NCBI GenBank assembly: GCA_029984035.1
Contig: JASBYJ010000003.1
Span: forward strand, 1 to 64,000
Source: Conchiformibius sp.
GTDB taxonomy: Bacteria; Pseudomonadota; Gammaproteobacteria; Burkholderiales; Neisseriaceae
Direction: 5' to 3'
Length of the DNA: 64,000 nucleotides
This document shows positions 27,180 through 36,761 of the stretch, piece by piece (position 1 is the first letter of the stretch; each line of letters opens with the position of its first letter). A program made the translations under genes and the position numbers. The notes beneath the pieces were generated by a model, which saw only the letters and a list, made by a program, of their open reading frames with translations, did not search any database and was not told the DNA's origin.

Positions 27180-27276
27180 ACGCCCGGCACACGGCGGTAA
27201 GCGGTTTGCGGTACGGAATGAATACTCAGGCAAAACCATATCACGATTTCATGCAAACCGTTTCACAGGCACATGA

Positions 27277-27303
27277 AGGCTGCCTGAAACTTTCAGGCAG
27301 CCT
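27277..27303 (+). terminator. Paired uptake sequences before murJ
   Basis: AGGCTGCCTGAAA (27277-27289) with TTTCAGGCAGCCT (27291-27303), about 100 bp after the ABC ATPase stop. The stem is strong but the T-tract is short, so termination may be partial. Confidence 0.5.
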
Positions 27304-27449
27304 CTGAATGGTTGCGAAACACAGCCCATGAAAACCAATGGTGCCGAATATTTCACTCCCGCGCTATTTGCCACGCATCCAAAGAGCCGATAACAAAGCT
27401 GTTCCAATCAACTGCGGCTTTCCAACCATACACAGAGTTTCCTTTATCT

Positions 27450-28994
27450 ATGAACCTCTTATCCGTTTTGGCCCGCTTAAGCAGCATGACCATGCTGTCG
27501 CGTATTTTCGGCTTTGTCCGCGATACGATTATCGCAAGGATTTTCGGCGCAGGCATCGCCATGGATGCGTTTGTCGTTGCGTTCAGGCTGCCCAACCTGT
27601 TGCGGCGCATTTTTGCCGAAGGAGCTTTTTCACAAGCATTCGTACCTATTTTGGCGGAATACAAAGAACAGAAAACGCCTGAAAATACCCGTCTGTTTAT
27701 ACAATATGTTGCCGGTATGCTGGCTTTTGCGTTGTGCATCATCACCGCCATCGGCGTGTTGGCAGCGCCTTTCGTCATTTGGCTGACTGCGCCCTCTTGG
27801 GCGGCGGAAGGCGGTGAACGCTTCACGCTGGCCGTTTCTTTGCTGCGCATCGTATTTCCCTATATCCTTTTGATTTCGCTTTCTTCTTTTGTCGGCAGTA
27901 TTCTCAACACCTACGGCAGGTTTTCGATTCCGGCTTTCACGCCCGTTTTATTAAACATTTCGTTTATCGTATTCGCGGTTTTTTTCATTCCCTATTTCGA
28001 CCCGCCGATTATGGCTTTGGGATGGGCGGTATTGGCCGGCGGCATTTTGCAGCTGGCTTTCCAGCTGCCCAGCCTGTTTAAACTCGGCTTTTTAACCATA
28101 CCCAAACTCGATTTCGGCAATCTTGCCGTCCGCCGCGTCATGAAACAGATGCTGCCGTCCATCGTCAGCTCATCGGCCACGCAGATTTCGCAAGTCATCA
28201 ATACGGTATTCGCTTCGTTTTTGGTTGCAGGCAGCGTATCGTGGATGTATTTCGCCGACCGGTTGATGGAACTGCCCTCAGGGATTATCGGTGCGGCATT
28301 GGCGACTATTTTGCTGCCCGGCTTGTCCAAACATGCAGGCCTCCGCAATACGGCGGAGTTTTCCGCCCTGATGGATTGGGGTTTGCGCTTGTGTTTGCTG
28401 TTGGTGCTGCCTGCCGCTCTCTGTTTGGCGTTACTCGGTTTCCCTTTAATCGCCACTTTATTTATGTACCGCGAATTTTCACCGCATGACGCGCTGATGA
28501 CTCAAGCCGCTCTAAACGCCTATGCGGTCGGACTGCCCGGCATGATATTGGTGCGTGTACTCGCCCCGGGTTTTTACGCACAGAAAAACGTCAAAACACC
28601 GATGCGTATCGCTTTGATTTCACTTGCCGTTACCCAATTGTGCAATCTTGCATTCATCGTGCCGCTGCAACACGCGGGCTTGGCATTGGCCATCGGTATA
28701 GGCGCCTGTGTCAATGCGTCGCTGTTGTTCGTCACCTTGCGAAAACATGCCGCCTACATACCGCAAAACGGCTGGCGGCTCTTTTTCAAACGCATCGCCG
28801 CAGCACTTACCGTTATGTCTGTCGGCCTGTATGGCGCACAACGCTTGCTGGCATTCGATTGGATACACGCTTCAGGCAGCCAACGCGCCGCCGTGCTTGC
28901 CGCGCTCTCAATGCTTGCATTGCTGTTATACTTCGGTACATTGCTGCTTTCAGGCATGAAACCGCGCGATTTCCACCATTCGGAAAAGGCTTAA
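27450..28994 (+). CDS. murJ: Lipid II flippase MurJ
   Basis: A 514-aa inner-membrane protein with about 14 helices that moves lipid II across the membrane for peptidoglycan synthesis. The family start MNLLSVLARLSSMTMLSRIFGFVRDTIIARIFGAG is present with the essential arginines, followed by AFRLPNLLRRIFAEGAFSQAFVP. RLMELPSGIIGAALATILLP and PGFYAQKN match later conserved segments. The ATG at 27450 gives the correct N-terminus; the frame extends 46 codons upstream without support. Confidence 0.96.
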   Translation: MNLLSVLARLSSMTMLSRIFGFVRDTIIARIFGAGIAMDAFVVAFRLPNLLRRIFAEGAFSQAFVPILAEYKEQKTPENTRLFIQYVAGMLAFALCIITAIGVLAAPFVIWLTAPSWAAEGGERFTLAVSLLRIVFPYILLISLSSFVGSILNTYGRFSIPAFTPVLLNISFIVFAVFFIPYFDPPIMALGWAVLAGGILQLAFQLPSLFKLGFLTIPKLDFGNLAVRRVMKQMLPSIVSSSATQISQVINTVFASFLVAGSVSWMYFADRLMELPSGIIGAALATILLPGLSKHAGLRNTAEFSALMDWGLRLCLLLVLPAALCLALLGFPLIATLFMYREFSPHDALMTQAALNAYAVGLPGMILVRVLAPGFYAQKNVKTPMRIALISLAVTQLCNLAFIVPLQHAGLALAIGIGACVNASLLFVTLRKHAAYIPQNGWRLFFKRIAAALTVMSVGLYGAQRLLAFDWIHASGSQRAAVLAALSMLALLLYFGTLLLSGMKPRDFHHSEKA

Positions 28995-29073
28995 ACGCAC
29001 CCGGGCGTTTTCAGGCTGCCTGAAAACTTTCACCAACCTCTCCGTTGCAACGGAATATCAAAAAGGAAACATC

Positions 29074-29694
29074 ATGTACGCAGGAGAACGTTTCAACGCA
29101 TGCAGCCATTTGATAGGCACACTGCTTGCGATTACCGGAACCGTATTCCTACTGGTTGCCGCCGTTTCCCGATTCGATGGCTACCGCCTTGCTTCCGCAA
29201 TCGTGTACGGTTCCTGCCTGATTCTGCTCTATGCAGGCTCCACGCTTTACCACAGCATCCGCCGCGAACACATCAAAGCCGTTCTGCAAAAATTCGACCA
29301 TTGCGCCATTTATCTGCTGATTGCAGGCAGCTATACGCCGTTTACCCTGATTACCTTGCGCGGCGCATGGGGTTGGTCGCTGTTCGGTGCGGTGTGGGGA
29401 TTGTGTTTGTTCGGCATTATCCAAGAGCTGACTTTGGGCAGGAAAACCCGCAAGCTGTCGATGGTTTTGTATGTCCTGATGGGTTGGCTGGTTTTGGTAG
29501 CCGTGTATCCGTTGGTGAAAAATCTGGCGGCAGCAGGTTTGTTTTGGCTGGTTTTGGGCGGTTTGCTGTACAGCGCAGGCATCTACTGGTTTGTGAATGA
29601 CGAAAAAATCAAACACGGACACGGCATTTGGCATTTATTCGTATTAGGCGGCAGCGCAGCACAATTCGTCAGCATCTACGGATACGTTTTATAG
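29074..29694 (+). CDS. Hemolysin III / PAQR-family membrane protein
   Basis: A 206-aa protein with seven helices. Family residues: ERFNACSHLIGTLLA, GSTLYHSI, QKFDHCAIYLLIAGSYTPFTL and a C-terminal HGHGIWHLFVLGGS. Its conserved Ser, Asp and His residues form a putative metal site. The name is historical; haemolytic activity is doubtful and a role in membrane homeostasis is likely. AAAAAGGAAAC precedes the ATG. Confidence 0.9.
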   Translation: MYAGERFNACSHLIGTLLAITGTVFLLVAAVSRFDGYRLASAIVYGSCLILLYAGSTLYHSIRREHIKAVLQKFDHCAIYLLIAGSYTPFTLITLRGAWGWSLFGAVWGLCLFGIIQELTLGRKTRKLSMVLYVLMGWLVLVAVYPLVKNLAAAGLFWLVLGGLLYSAGIYWFVNDEKIKHGHGIWHLFVLGGSAAQFVSIYGYVL

Positions 29695-29799
29695 TGTGCG
29701 CCGCCGCATCGACCCCCATTCCCTCATTCAGGCTGCCTGAAAGCCATACCAGTGCGCTTCAGGCAGCCTGAAAACACTTTTATTGAATTGAGAACCCCT

Positions 29800-31182
29800 A
29801 TGGCAAAAGCTCCGAAAACGCAATACAGCTGCACCGAATGCGGCGGCATCACTCCGAAATGGCAGGGCAAATGTCCGCATTGCGGCGAATGGAATACCTT
29901 GCAGGAAGGCTTTGCCGCACCCGAACCGAAAAACGCCCGTTTCCAGTCATGGGCGGCAGACGGCACCAAAATTCAAGAGCTTTCCCGGGTTACCGCTACA
30001 GAAGTACCGCGCACCGCCACAGGCATGGGCGAACTCGACCGCGTTTTAGGGGGAGGCTTGGTGGACGGCGCGGTGATTTTGCTCGGCGGCGACCCGGGCA
30101 TCGGCAAATCCACCCTATTGCTGCAAACCGTCGCCTTAATGGCCAAACAACGCAAAGTACTGTATGTATCAGGAGAAGAATCCGCCCAACAGGTTGCCCT
30201 ACGCGCACAACGTTTGGGCTTGCAGGCAGACGGGGTAAACTTATTGGCGGAAATCCGTTTGGAAGCCGTTCAGGCAGCCTTAAAACAACACGAACCGGCC
30301 GTTGTGGTAATCGACTCGATTCAAACCATGTATTCCGACCAAATCACTTCCGCACCCGGCTCGGTATCGCAAGTGCGCGAATGCGCGGCACAATTTACCC
30401 GCATGGCCAAACAAATGGGCATCGCCGTGATTTTGGTCGGACACGTTACCAAAGACGGCGCCATCGCCGGCCCGCGCGTATTGGAACACATGGTGGACAC
30501 CGTGCTGTATTTTGAAGGCGACCAGCATTCCAACCACCGCATGATACGCGCCATTAAAAACCGCTTCGGCGCAGCCAACGAATTGGGCGTGTTCGCCATG
30601 ACCGAAACCGGTTTGAAAGGCGTTTCCAATCCTTCCGCGATTTTTCTGGCAAGTTACCGCGATGATGTCGCAGGCTCCTGCGTATTGGTAACACAAGAAG
30701 GCACGCGCCCGTTGCTGGTAGAAATCCAAGCATTGGTCGACAACGCACACGGTTTCACCCCGAAACGTCTCACTGTGGGCCTGGAACAAAACCGTTTGGC
30801 GATGCTGCTGGCGGTATTGAACCGTCATGCGGGGATTGCCTGTTTTGACCAAGACGTATTTTTGAATGCGGTGGGCGGCGTGAAAATCAGCGAACCTGCC
30901 GCCGATTTGGCAGCCGTTCTGGCGATGGTGTCCAGCTTCCGCAACAAACCGCTGCCTGAAAAAATGGTTGCGTTCGGCGAAATCGGTTTAAGCGGTGAAA
31001 TCCGTCCCGTCCCGCGCGGACAGGAACGCTTGAAAGAAGCGGAAAAACTCGGCTTCAAACGCGCCATCGTGCCCAAAGCCAATCTGCCGCGCAACCGGCA
31101 AGAGTTTCCCCGTTTGCGTTTATACGGTGTCGGCAGTTTACAGGAAGCGGTATCGTTATGCCGCGATGGCGGTATAGAGTAA
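29800..31182 (+). CDS. radA: DNA repair protein RadA
   Basis: A 460-aa RecA-related ATPase that helps extend recombination intermediates, relevant to transformation in this family. An N-terminal C4 zinc finger (CTECGGITPKWQGKCPHC), Walker A GGDPGIGKST, Walker B VVVIDSIQTM, the RadA-specific KNRFG motif near residue 250 and a Lon-like C-terminal domain (AFGEIGLSGEIRPV) without the protease residues are all visible. The ATG at 29800 follows AATTGAGAACCCCT; the frame extends upstream through an uptake sequence. Confidence 0.97.
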   Translation: MAKAPKTQYSCTECGGITPKWQGKCPHCGEWNTLQEGFAAPEPKNARFQSWAADGTKIQELSRVTATEVPRTATGMGELDRVLGGGLVDGAVILLGGDPGIGKSTLLLQTVALMAKQRKVLYVSGEESAQQVALRAQRLGLQADGVNLLAEIRLEAVQAALKQHEPAVVVIDSIQTMYSDQITSAPGSVSQVRECAAQFTRMAKQMGIAVILVGHVTKDGAIAGPRVLEHMVDTVLYFEGDQHSNHRMIRAIKNRFGAANELGVFAMTETGLKGVSNPSAIFLASYRDDVAGSCVLVTQEGTRPLLVEIQALVDNAHGFTPKRLTVGLEQNRLAMLLAVLNRHAGIACFDQDVFLNAVGGVKISEPAADLAAVLAMVSSFRNKPLPEKMVAFGEIGLSGEIRPVPRGQERLKEAEKLGFKRAIVPKANLPRNRQEFPRLRLYGVGSLQEAVSLCRDGGIE

Positions 31183-31283
31183 CGTCCCAACCGCAACACA
31201 TACAAAAGCCGGCTGCCGCAATTTCAACACGCCAACGTCATTTCCATCCGTAAACGGCTGTTTCAGGCAGCCTGAAAAGCCGT

Positions 31284-31289
31284 TATAAT
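31284..31289 (+). promoter_or_regulatory. Candidate -10 box for luxS-mtnN
   Basis: A perfect TATAAT 33 bp before the luxS ATG. Seventeen bases upstream is TTTCAG, inside an uptake sequence, which would have to serve as a poor -35. Confidence 0.45.
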
Positions 31290-31321
31290 CCGTGCCTTAT
31301 TCCAACCGACAGCCAAACGAA

Positions 31322-31801
31322 ATGAATACCGTACACACCGAAAAACGCATGAATGTCGAAAGTTTCAATCTCGACCACACCAAAGTGAAAGCCCCTTATG
31401 TCCGCCTCGCCTGCATCACGGACGGCGACCACGGCGACACCATCTATAAATACGACCTGCGCGTCTGCCAACCCAACAAAGAGCATATGGAAATGCCCGC
31501 TCTGCACTCACTCGAACACCTGATGGCCGAACTGTCGCGCAACCATTCCGACAAAGTGATTGACATCAGCCCGATGGGTTGTCAAACCGGCTTTTACATC
31601 GCCCTGCTCAACTTACCCGAATACCAAGATGCTCTGAATTTGATTGAAAAAACCCTGCAAGACGTTCTTGCTGCAACGGAAGTCCCCGCCTGCAACGAAG
31701 TGCAATGCGGCTGGGCGGCCAGCCACAGCTTGGAAGGCGCACAGAAAATCGCCCGTTACCTGCTGGATAACCGTAGCCAATGGGAAGAAATATTCGCATG
31801 A
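31322..31801 (+). CDS. luxS: S-ribosylhomocysteine lyase (autoinducer-2 synthase)
   Basis: A 159-aa metalloenzyme that cleaves S-ribosylhomocysteine to homocysteine and the autoinducer-2 precursor. The metal ligands are in HSLEHL, an HxxEH motif near residue 62, and the distal CGWAASHS-type segment. The catalytic Cys is in SPMGCQTGFY. The metal site is preceded by YKYDLRVCQPNKEHMEMPALHS. Start: ATG at 31322; MNVESFNL at 31349 is also possible and closer to usual family length. It overlaps mtnN by ATGA. Confidence 0.95.
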   Translation: MNTVHTEKRMNVESFNLDHTKVKAPYVRLACITDGDHGDTIYKYDLRVCQPNKEHMEMPALHSLEHLMAELSRNHSDKVIDISPMGCQTGFYIALLNLPEYQDALNLIEKTLQDVLAATEVPACNEVQCGWAASHSLEGAQKIARYLLDNRSQWEEIFA

Positions 31802-32523
31802 ACACCCGAAACGAAACCGTCAATCCGCAAACCATCGGCATAATCGGTGCGATGGAAGCCGAAGTAGAGCTGCTCAAAAACAGTCTGAATCATTTGAATA
31901 TCGTCCCTTTCGGCAAAAATATCCAAGTGTACACAGGCAAATTTGCGGATAAAGACATTGCGCTCTGCCAAAGCGGTATCGGCAAAGTCAATGCCGCAAT
32001 CGCCACCGCCCTTCTGTGCGAACATTTCACGCCCGATTGCATCATCAATACCGGGAGTGCAGGCGGCATTGGCGAAGGGCTGCAAATCGGCGATGTGGTA
32101 ATCGGCACCCATACCGCACACCACGATGTCGATGCTACGGCTTTCGGCTACCGACACGGACAAGTACCGCAACTGCCGCTGTTTTTCGACAGCCACCCCC
32201 ATTTGGTACAAACCGCGCTTTCCGCCGCAAAATCGCTTACCGTCTGCAATACGGCACACGGCTTAATTCTCAGCGGCGACCGTTTCATTCACGACTCCGG
32301 CACGCTGACGGCACTGCTGAATCATTTCCCTGACGCACAAGCGGTGGAAATGGAGGCGGCAGCCATTGCGCAAACCTGTTATCAATTGGAAAAACCGTTT
32401 GTCGTTATCCGTTCGGTTTCCGATACCGCGCAAAGCGATGCCAAAGTGAGTTTTGAAACTTTCCTGAAAACCGCTGCGGAACATTCTGCCAACATGGTTT
32501 TGGCAATGATTAAACAGCTGTAA
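31798..32523 (+). CDS. mtnN: 5'-methylthioadenosine / S-adenosylhomocysteine nucleosidase
   Basis: A 241-aa hydrolase that removes adenine from methylthioadenosine and S-adenosylhomocysteine, producing the substrate of LuxS. IGIIGAMEAEVELL, QSGIGKVNAAI, NTGSAGGI, GLILSGDRFIHD and the catalytic VEMEAAAIAQ with SVSDTAQSDA all match Pfs. The ATG at 31798 overlaps the luxS stop (ATGA), so the two steps of the activated methyl cycle are translationally coupled. A paired-uptake terminator follows. Confidence 0.96.
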   Translation: MNTRNETVNPQTIGIIGAMEAEVELLKNSLNHLNIVPFGKNIQVYTGKFADKDIALCQSGIGKVNAAIATALLCEHFTPDCIINTGSAGGIGEGLQIGDVVIGTHTAHHDVDATAFGYRHGQVPQLPLFFDSHPHLVQTALSAAKSLTVCNTAHGLILSGDRFIHDSGTLTALLNHFPDAQAVEMEAAAIAQTCYQLEKPFVVIRSVSDTAQSDAKVSFETFLKTAAEHSANMVLAMIKQL

Positions 32524-32549
32524 GTATCTGTCGGCTTTCCCTGCCGAAC

Positions 32550-32585
32550 AAAGGCTGCCTGAAAGAAATTTTCAGGCAGCCTTTT
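32550..32585 (+). terminator. Paired uptake sequence terminator after mtnN
   Basis: AAAGGCTGCCTGAAA (32550-32564) pairs with TTTCAGGCAGCCTTT (32570-32584), then a T-run. Serves mtnN. Confidence 0.8.
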
Positions 32586-32707
32586 CAACTTCGAAAGTTC
32601 TTACAAAAATAAGTATCAGGTAAAGGGCATCATTTTGCAGCTTGGTGATTCGCCGCACTGCACACGGCGGGCATCTTTTGCCGCAGGGTAATCACCCGTC
32701 AATACCT

Positions 32708-33748
32708 TTAGTCGGCCGTTAATACAATCTTCAGAGCATTGTTCTCAGCCGCATGTTTGAATGCGTCATAAGCTTCGGCCATTTGCGTGAATTTAAAATG
32801 ATGCGTCAGCATTTTGGTATAGTCCACGCTGCCTGAAGCCACTGCTTTCAGCAACATTTCGGTGGTATTCGTGTTGACCAAACCGGTGGAGATTTTCAGA
32901 TTTTTAATCCAAAGTTTTTCCAGTTTGAAATCAACCGGTTTGCCGTGAACACCCACTACAGCCAAATGGCCGCCCGGCTTGACAATATCTTGGCACATAT
33001 CCCAAGTCGCCGGCATACCCACCGCTTCAATAGCCACATCCACGCCATCGCTGCCGACAATATCGAAAACCTGTTTGGAAATATCGCCGGAAATCGGGTT
33101 CACAGTATGGGTTGCCCCCATTTCTTTGGCCATTTTCAAACGGTTTTCATCCAAATCGCATACGATAATCGCAGCAGGACTGTACAACTGCGCCGTCAAC
33201 AACGCACCCATACCGATAGGACCCGCACCGGCAATGAACACGGTATCGCCCGGACGGACATCGCCATATTGGACACCGATTTCATGAGAAGTCGGCAACA
33301 CATCGGAAAGCAGCAGAGCCACTTCTTCATTCACATTTTCAGGCAGCGGAATCAAACTGTTATCAGCATACGGAGTACGGACAAATTCGGCTTGGGTACC
33401 GTCAATCATATAACCCAAAATCCAACCGCCGTTACGGCAGTGCGAATAGAGCTGTTGCTTACAATTGTCGCATGAGCAGCATTTGCTCACGCAAGATACA
33501 ATCACCTTGTCACCCACCTTGATATTTTTAACAGCGCTGCCGACTTCTTCGACAATACCGATACCTTCGTGCCCCAAGATGCGGCCTTGCGCCACTTCAG
33601 GGTTTTTACCTTTCCAAATACCCAAATCCGTACCGCAAATCGTGGTTTTGGTAATGCGCACCACCGCATCGGTCGGATCGATAATCTGCGGTTTGGGTTT
33701 GTCTTCAAAACGGATATCGCCTGCACCGTAGTAAACCATTGCTTTCAT
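32708..33748 (-). CDS. Zinc-dependent alcohol dehydrogenase
   Basis: A 346-aa medium-chain dehydrogenase. The catalytic zinc site is C38GTD-type (TTICGTDLGIW) with GHEGIGIV, the structural zinc site is CVSKCCSCDNCKQQLYSHC, and the NAD(P) loop is AGAGPIGMGAL. It oxidises or reduces a small alcohol/aldehyde; the substrate is not readable. It is a single gene, convergent with mtnN. Confidence 0.9.
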   Translation of the reverse strand: MKAMVYYGAGDIRFEDKPKPQIIDPTDAVVRITKTTICGTDLGIWKGKNPEVAQGRILGHEGIGIVEEVGSAVKNIKVGDKVIVSCVSKCCSCDNCKQQLYSHCRNGGWILGYMIDGTQAEFVRTPYADNSLIPLPENVNEEVALLLSDVLPTSHEIGVQYGDVRPGDTVFIAGAGPIGMGALLTAQLYSPAAIIVCDLDENRLKMAKEMGATHTVNPISGDISKQVFDIVGSDGVDVAIEAVGMPATWDMCQDIVKPGGHLAVVGVHGKPVDFKLEKLWIKNLKISTGLVNTNTTEMLLKAVASGSVDYTKMLTHHFKFTQMAEAYDAFKHAAENNALKIVLTAD

Positions 33749-33808
33749 TGATTACGCTCCTCAAGTATATCGTTGACAGAAGCAACCACATCACGCAGTT
33801 GCATTTCC

Positions 33809-33837
33809 TTTATAGTCAATAATCAGAGCACGGTCAA
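33809..33837 (-). promoter_or_regulatory. Sigma-70-type promoter of the alcohol dehydrogenase gene
   Basis: On the minus strand TTGACC (complement of 33832-33837), a 17-bp spacer and TATAAA (complement of 33809-33814). The start would fall about 50 bp before the ATG. Confidence 0.6.
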
Positions 33838-34034
33838 ATAATTAACTCTTTACTATGTTATATAATAACAAGATTATTTTATCAAATTTCATCAATCATC
33901 TATGACAAACAGGCTGCCTGAAACAAAGTAACGTTTTTCAGGCAGCCCGTCTTGCCTGTGAAGCATCCATCCAAATTGTCGGCAGACGCTTTCTGCCGTA
34001 CAATCCAAACGTTTTGCCCGACATAACGACCGTC

Positions 34035-35147
34035 ATGATTTACCGTTCCCAATTCATCAAAGAAGCCACGTTAACCGCCATCGCGATTTTTCTGCTCGTG
34101 CTGGCGGTGTTGGTGTTCACGCAAGGCATCAACCTGCTCGGCCGTGCCGCCAACGGCCATGTCGCCATAGAAGCCGTTGCCGCATTGATTGGATTTTGGA
34201 CGCTGGGCATGACGCCGCTGCTGCTGGTATTAACTGCTTACATCGGCACCATGACCGTACTCACCCGCTATTGGCGCGACAGCGAAATGGCGGTTTGGCT
34301 TTCCTGCGGATTGGGATTGAAGCAATGGATACGACCGGTATTGGCTTTCGTACTGCCGTTGGCCGTATTGGTTGCCGTCATGCAACTTGCCGTATTGCCG
34401 TGGGCGGAACTGCGCAGCCGCGAATATGCGGAGCTGCTCAAGCAAAAACAGAATCTTTCCCTTATCGAACAAGGCTCTTTCCAATCCATCGGTAAGAAAA
34501 ACGGACGGGTATATTTTGTAGAAACCTTTGATGCGGAAGGCGGAAAAATGCAAAACCTGTTTTTGCGGGAAATCGACAAACACGGGCGCGACAGTGTGGT
34601 TTTTGCCAAAGAAGGCAGTTTCACCCTGGAAAACGACAAACGCACGCTCAGCCTGCACCAAGGCTACCGCTACAACGGCAGTGCAGGCAGCGGAGATTTC
34701 GACCGTGTTTCTTTCGAGCGGCTTGATTTAGTCATCAGTACCGCACCCAAATTGGTTGAACCGATAGACCACCGCCGCACTATCCCTACTTCAGAGCTTG
34801 TCAACAGCCATCATCCCGAACACAAAGGCGAATTGATGTGGCGGATTTCTCTGCCGGTTACAGTCGTTTTGCTGGGTCTGCTTGCCATACCCCTATCGTA
34901 TTACAACACCCGTTCAGGCAGCTCTTACCATGTACTGACGGCAGTCGGCTTTTTTCTCTTTTATCAGAACGGACTGACCTTATTGCGCAACGGAGTTGAC
35001 GACGGTTCGCTCAATTTCTGGATAGGTTTGCTGCCGATGCACCTTATCATCGCAGCCTGTATCTGGCTGCTGCTGAGAATGCGCTCCATGCCGGCCAGAC
35101 CTTTCCTGTCCGGACTTAAAGCCGTTGTTACGGGAGCGCAAAAATGA
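34035..35147 (+). CDS. lptF: LPS export ABC transporter permease LptF
   Basis: A 370-aa inner-membrane subunit of LptB2FG, which extracts lipopolysaccharide from the inner membrane. It begins MIYRSQFIKEATLTAIAIFLL. Three helices precede a periplasmic beta-jellyroll domain (about 130-260), and three follow (LMWRISLPVTVVLLGLLAIPLS). The ATG at 34035 gives the family N-terminus. It overlaps lptG by ATGA. The 280-bp upstream gap has a pair of inverted uptake sequences. Confidence 0.95.
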   Translation: MIYRSQFIKEATLTAIAIFLLVLAVLVFTQGINLLGRAANGHVAIEAVAALIGFWTLGMTPLLLVLTAYIGTMTVLTRYWRDSEMAVWLSCGLGLKQWIRPVLAFVLPLAVLVAVMQLAVLPWAELRSREYAELLKQKQNLSLIEQGSFQSIGKKNGRVYFVETFDAEGGKMQNLFLREIDKHGRDSVVFAKEGSFTLENDKRTLSLHQGYRYNGSAGSGDFDRVSFERLDLVISTAPKLVEPIDHRRTIPTSELVNSHHPEHKGELMWRISLPVTVVLLGLLAIPLSYYNTRSGSSYHVLTAVGFFLFYQNGLTLLRNGVDDGSLNFWIGLLPMHLIIAACIWLLLRMRSMPARPFLSGLKAVVTGAQK

Positions 35148-36211
35148 AGCTGATTTCCCGCTATCTGATTATCCGTCTTACTACGGCTTCGTTTTATACT
35201 CTGTTGGCCGTATTGGCGTTGTACAGCTTTATCGATCTCGTTAGTGAAGCCGGCAATATCGGACAGAAAAACTACACCTTTTCTATTGCCACACTTTACA
35301 TTCTGATGCGCATGCCTGCCCATGCCTACGAATTGATACCTTTAGCCACACTCATAGGCGGTTTGATAGCTCTCAATCAATTATCGTCCAACAGCGAATG
35401 GGCAGTTATCAAAACCAGTGGTTTAAGTAAACACAAACTTATCTCCATCATCATACGTTTCAGCCTGATATTTGCGGTTATCACCGCCCTGTTAGGCGAA
35501 TGGTTCGCTCCCAATATGAGCCGCAAAGCTGATGAAATAAAAGCCAATGCCCGATCAGGGCAGGTTTCCGCCATCCGCAACGGCATCTGGATAAAGCAGC
35601 CTGAAAGCATGATACATATCGACTCCATGCTGCCGGACAAAACATTAAAAGGTATTAAAATTTGGCGTTACGGACAAGATCTCACCCTAAAAGAAGCCAT
35701 TGCCGCCGAACGCGCCACTGCAAACCAACAACAATGGGCACTATACAACGTACAAAGCAGTATCCTGCATCAAGACCGTATAGAAACCACACAAGATACA
35801 CACCGCATATGGCAGACCGACATCAACAGCAACCTGCTGGACATCCTGCTGATACGCCCCGAACAAATGCCCTTTAGCGCACTTACCCGATACATCAGCT
35901 ATCTCAAAGCCAACAAACAGCAAACCACTCTCTACGATATCGCATGGTGGAACAAACTGGTCTATCCGATTGCCACCATCGTTATGGCATTGATGGCACT
36001 AGCCTTTACTCCCGTTTCAGGACGGCACAACAATATGGGGTTAAAACTGCTAGGCGGCATCTGTTTGGGCTTTTTATTCTTCTTCACAGGCAGACTGTTC
36101 GGATTTACCACTCAACTTTACGGCGTTCCTGCACCTATATCCGCTCTGTTCCCTACGTTTTCTTTCGCCTTATGGGCCGCATACCTGATTAACAAGCAGG
36201 AAAAACGTTAA
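35144..36211 (+). CDS. lptG: LPS export ABC transporter permease LptG
   Basis: A 355-aa partner of LptF. It starts MKLISRYLIIRLTTASFYTLLAVLALYSFIDLVSE, with the coupling segment LNQLSSNSEWAVIKTSGLS, a periplasmic beta domain (about 130-260), then VYPIATIVMALMALAFTPVSGRHNNMG. It overlaps lptF by four bases; the pair is one operon ended by a strong hairpin. Confidence 0.96.
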   Translation: MKLISRYLIIRLTTASFYTLLAVLALYSFIDLVSEAGNIGQKNYTFSIATLYILMRMPAHAYELIPLATLIGGLIALNQLSSNSEWAVIKTSGLSKHKLISIIIRFSLIFAVITALLGEWFAPNMSRKADEIKANARSGQVSAIRNGIWIKQPESMIHIDSMLPDKTLKGIKIWRYGQDLTLKEAIAAERATANQQQWALYNVQSSILHQDRIETTQDTHRIWQTDINSNLLDILLIRPEQMPFSALTRYISYLKANKQQTTLYDIAWWNKLVYPIATIVMALMALAFTPVSGRHNNMGLKLLGGICLGFLFFFTGRLFGFTTQLYGVPAPISALFPTFSFALWAAYLINKQEKR

Positions 36212-36227
36212 CGCCCTACCGATTCAC

Positions 36228-36262
36228 AAAAGGCTGCCTGAAGACTTTTCAGGCAGCCTTTT
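36228..36262 (+). terminator. Terminator after lptG built from uptake sequences
   Basis: AAAAGGCTGCCTGAA (36228-36242) and TTCAGGCAGCCTTTT (36248-36262), 15-bp perfect stem with T-run. Confidence 0.85.
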
Positions 36263-36761
36263 AAATTAAATCTAAATCATAATAAATTGAATTATAAACA
36301 ATTTTATTCATTATTTCAAATATCGGGCCGATAACAATCCAAGACGTCAGAACAGTCTGCCTGTAATCATCTTTTATCTCTATCCATCAAAACAGGGAAA
36401 CAGTCGGGTTACTATTGCAAAATTTTTTCACTGCCGCCCGCAATAAAATTTATAACAAGGCTAATACGCCTCTCAATTGTAAACTATGCAGCTGGCTATG
36501 CTGTAACCGCCTGCCAATAAACGGAAGAATATATTCAAGAGCATATTACGTGATTGCTCATTCTCTATTTTGACAAAAGCAATACCCTAAATTTCAATCA
36601 AGGATTGAGCTTACGTTTCATCAAACTTTCAGGCTGCCTGAAAAGTTTAGCTTATTGCAATGGACACATTTAATTAATGCAATCCGGGATCCAAGCAATC
36701 TCTTTAAACCGCTACGGCATTCACCTATAATTTAGCGATGAAATAATTTTTTTGTTCCCTG
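36263..36761. other. Upstream region of the efflux operon
   Basis: About 500 bp, AT-rich, no supported gene. One uptake sequence at 36629-36643. ATTGCA (36654-36659) and TGCAAT (36678-36683) form a loose dyad that could be a repressor site for the efflux genes; the tract TTTAATTAAT lies between. Confidence 0.4.
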
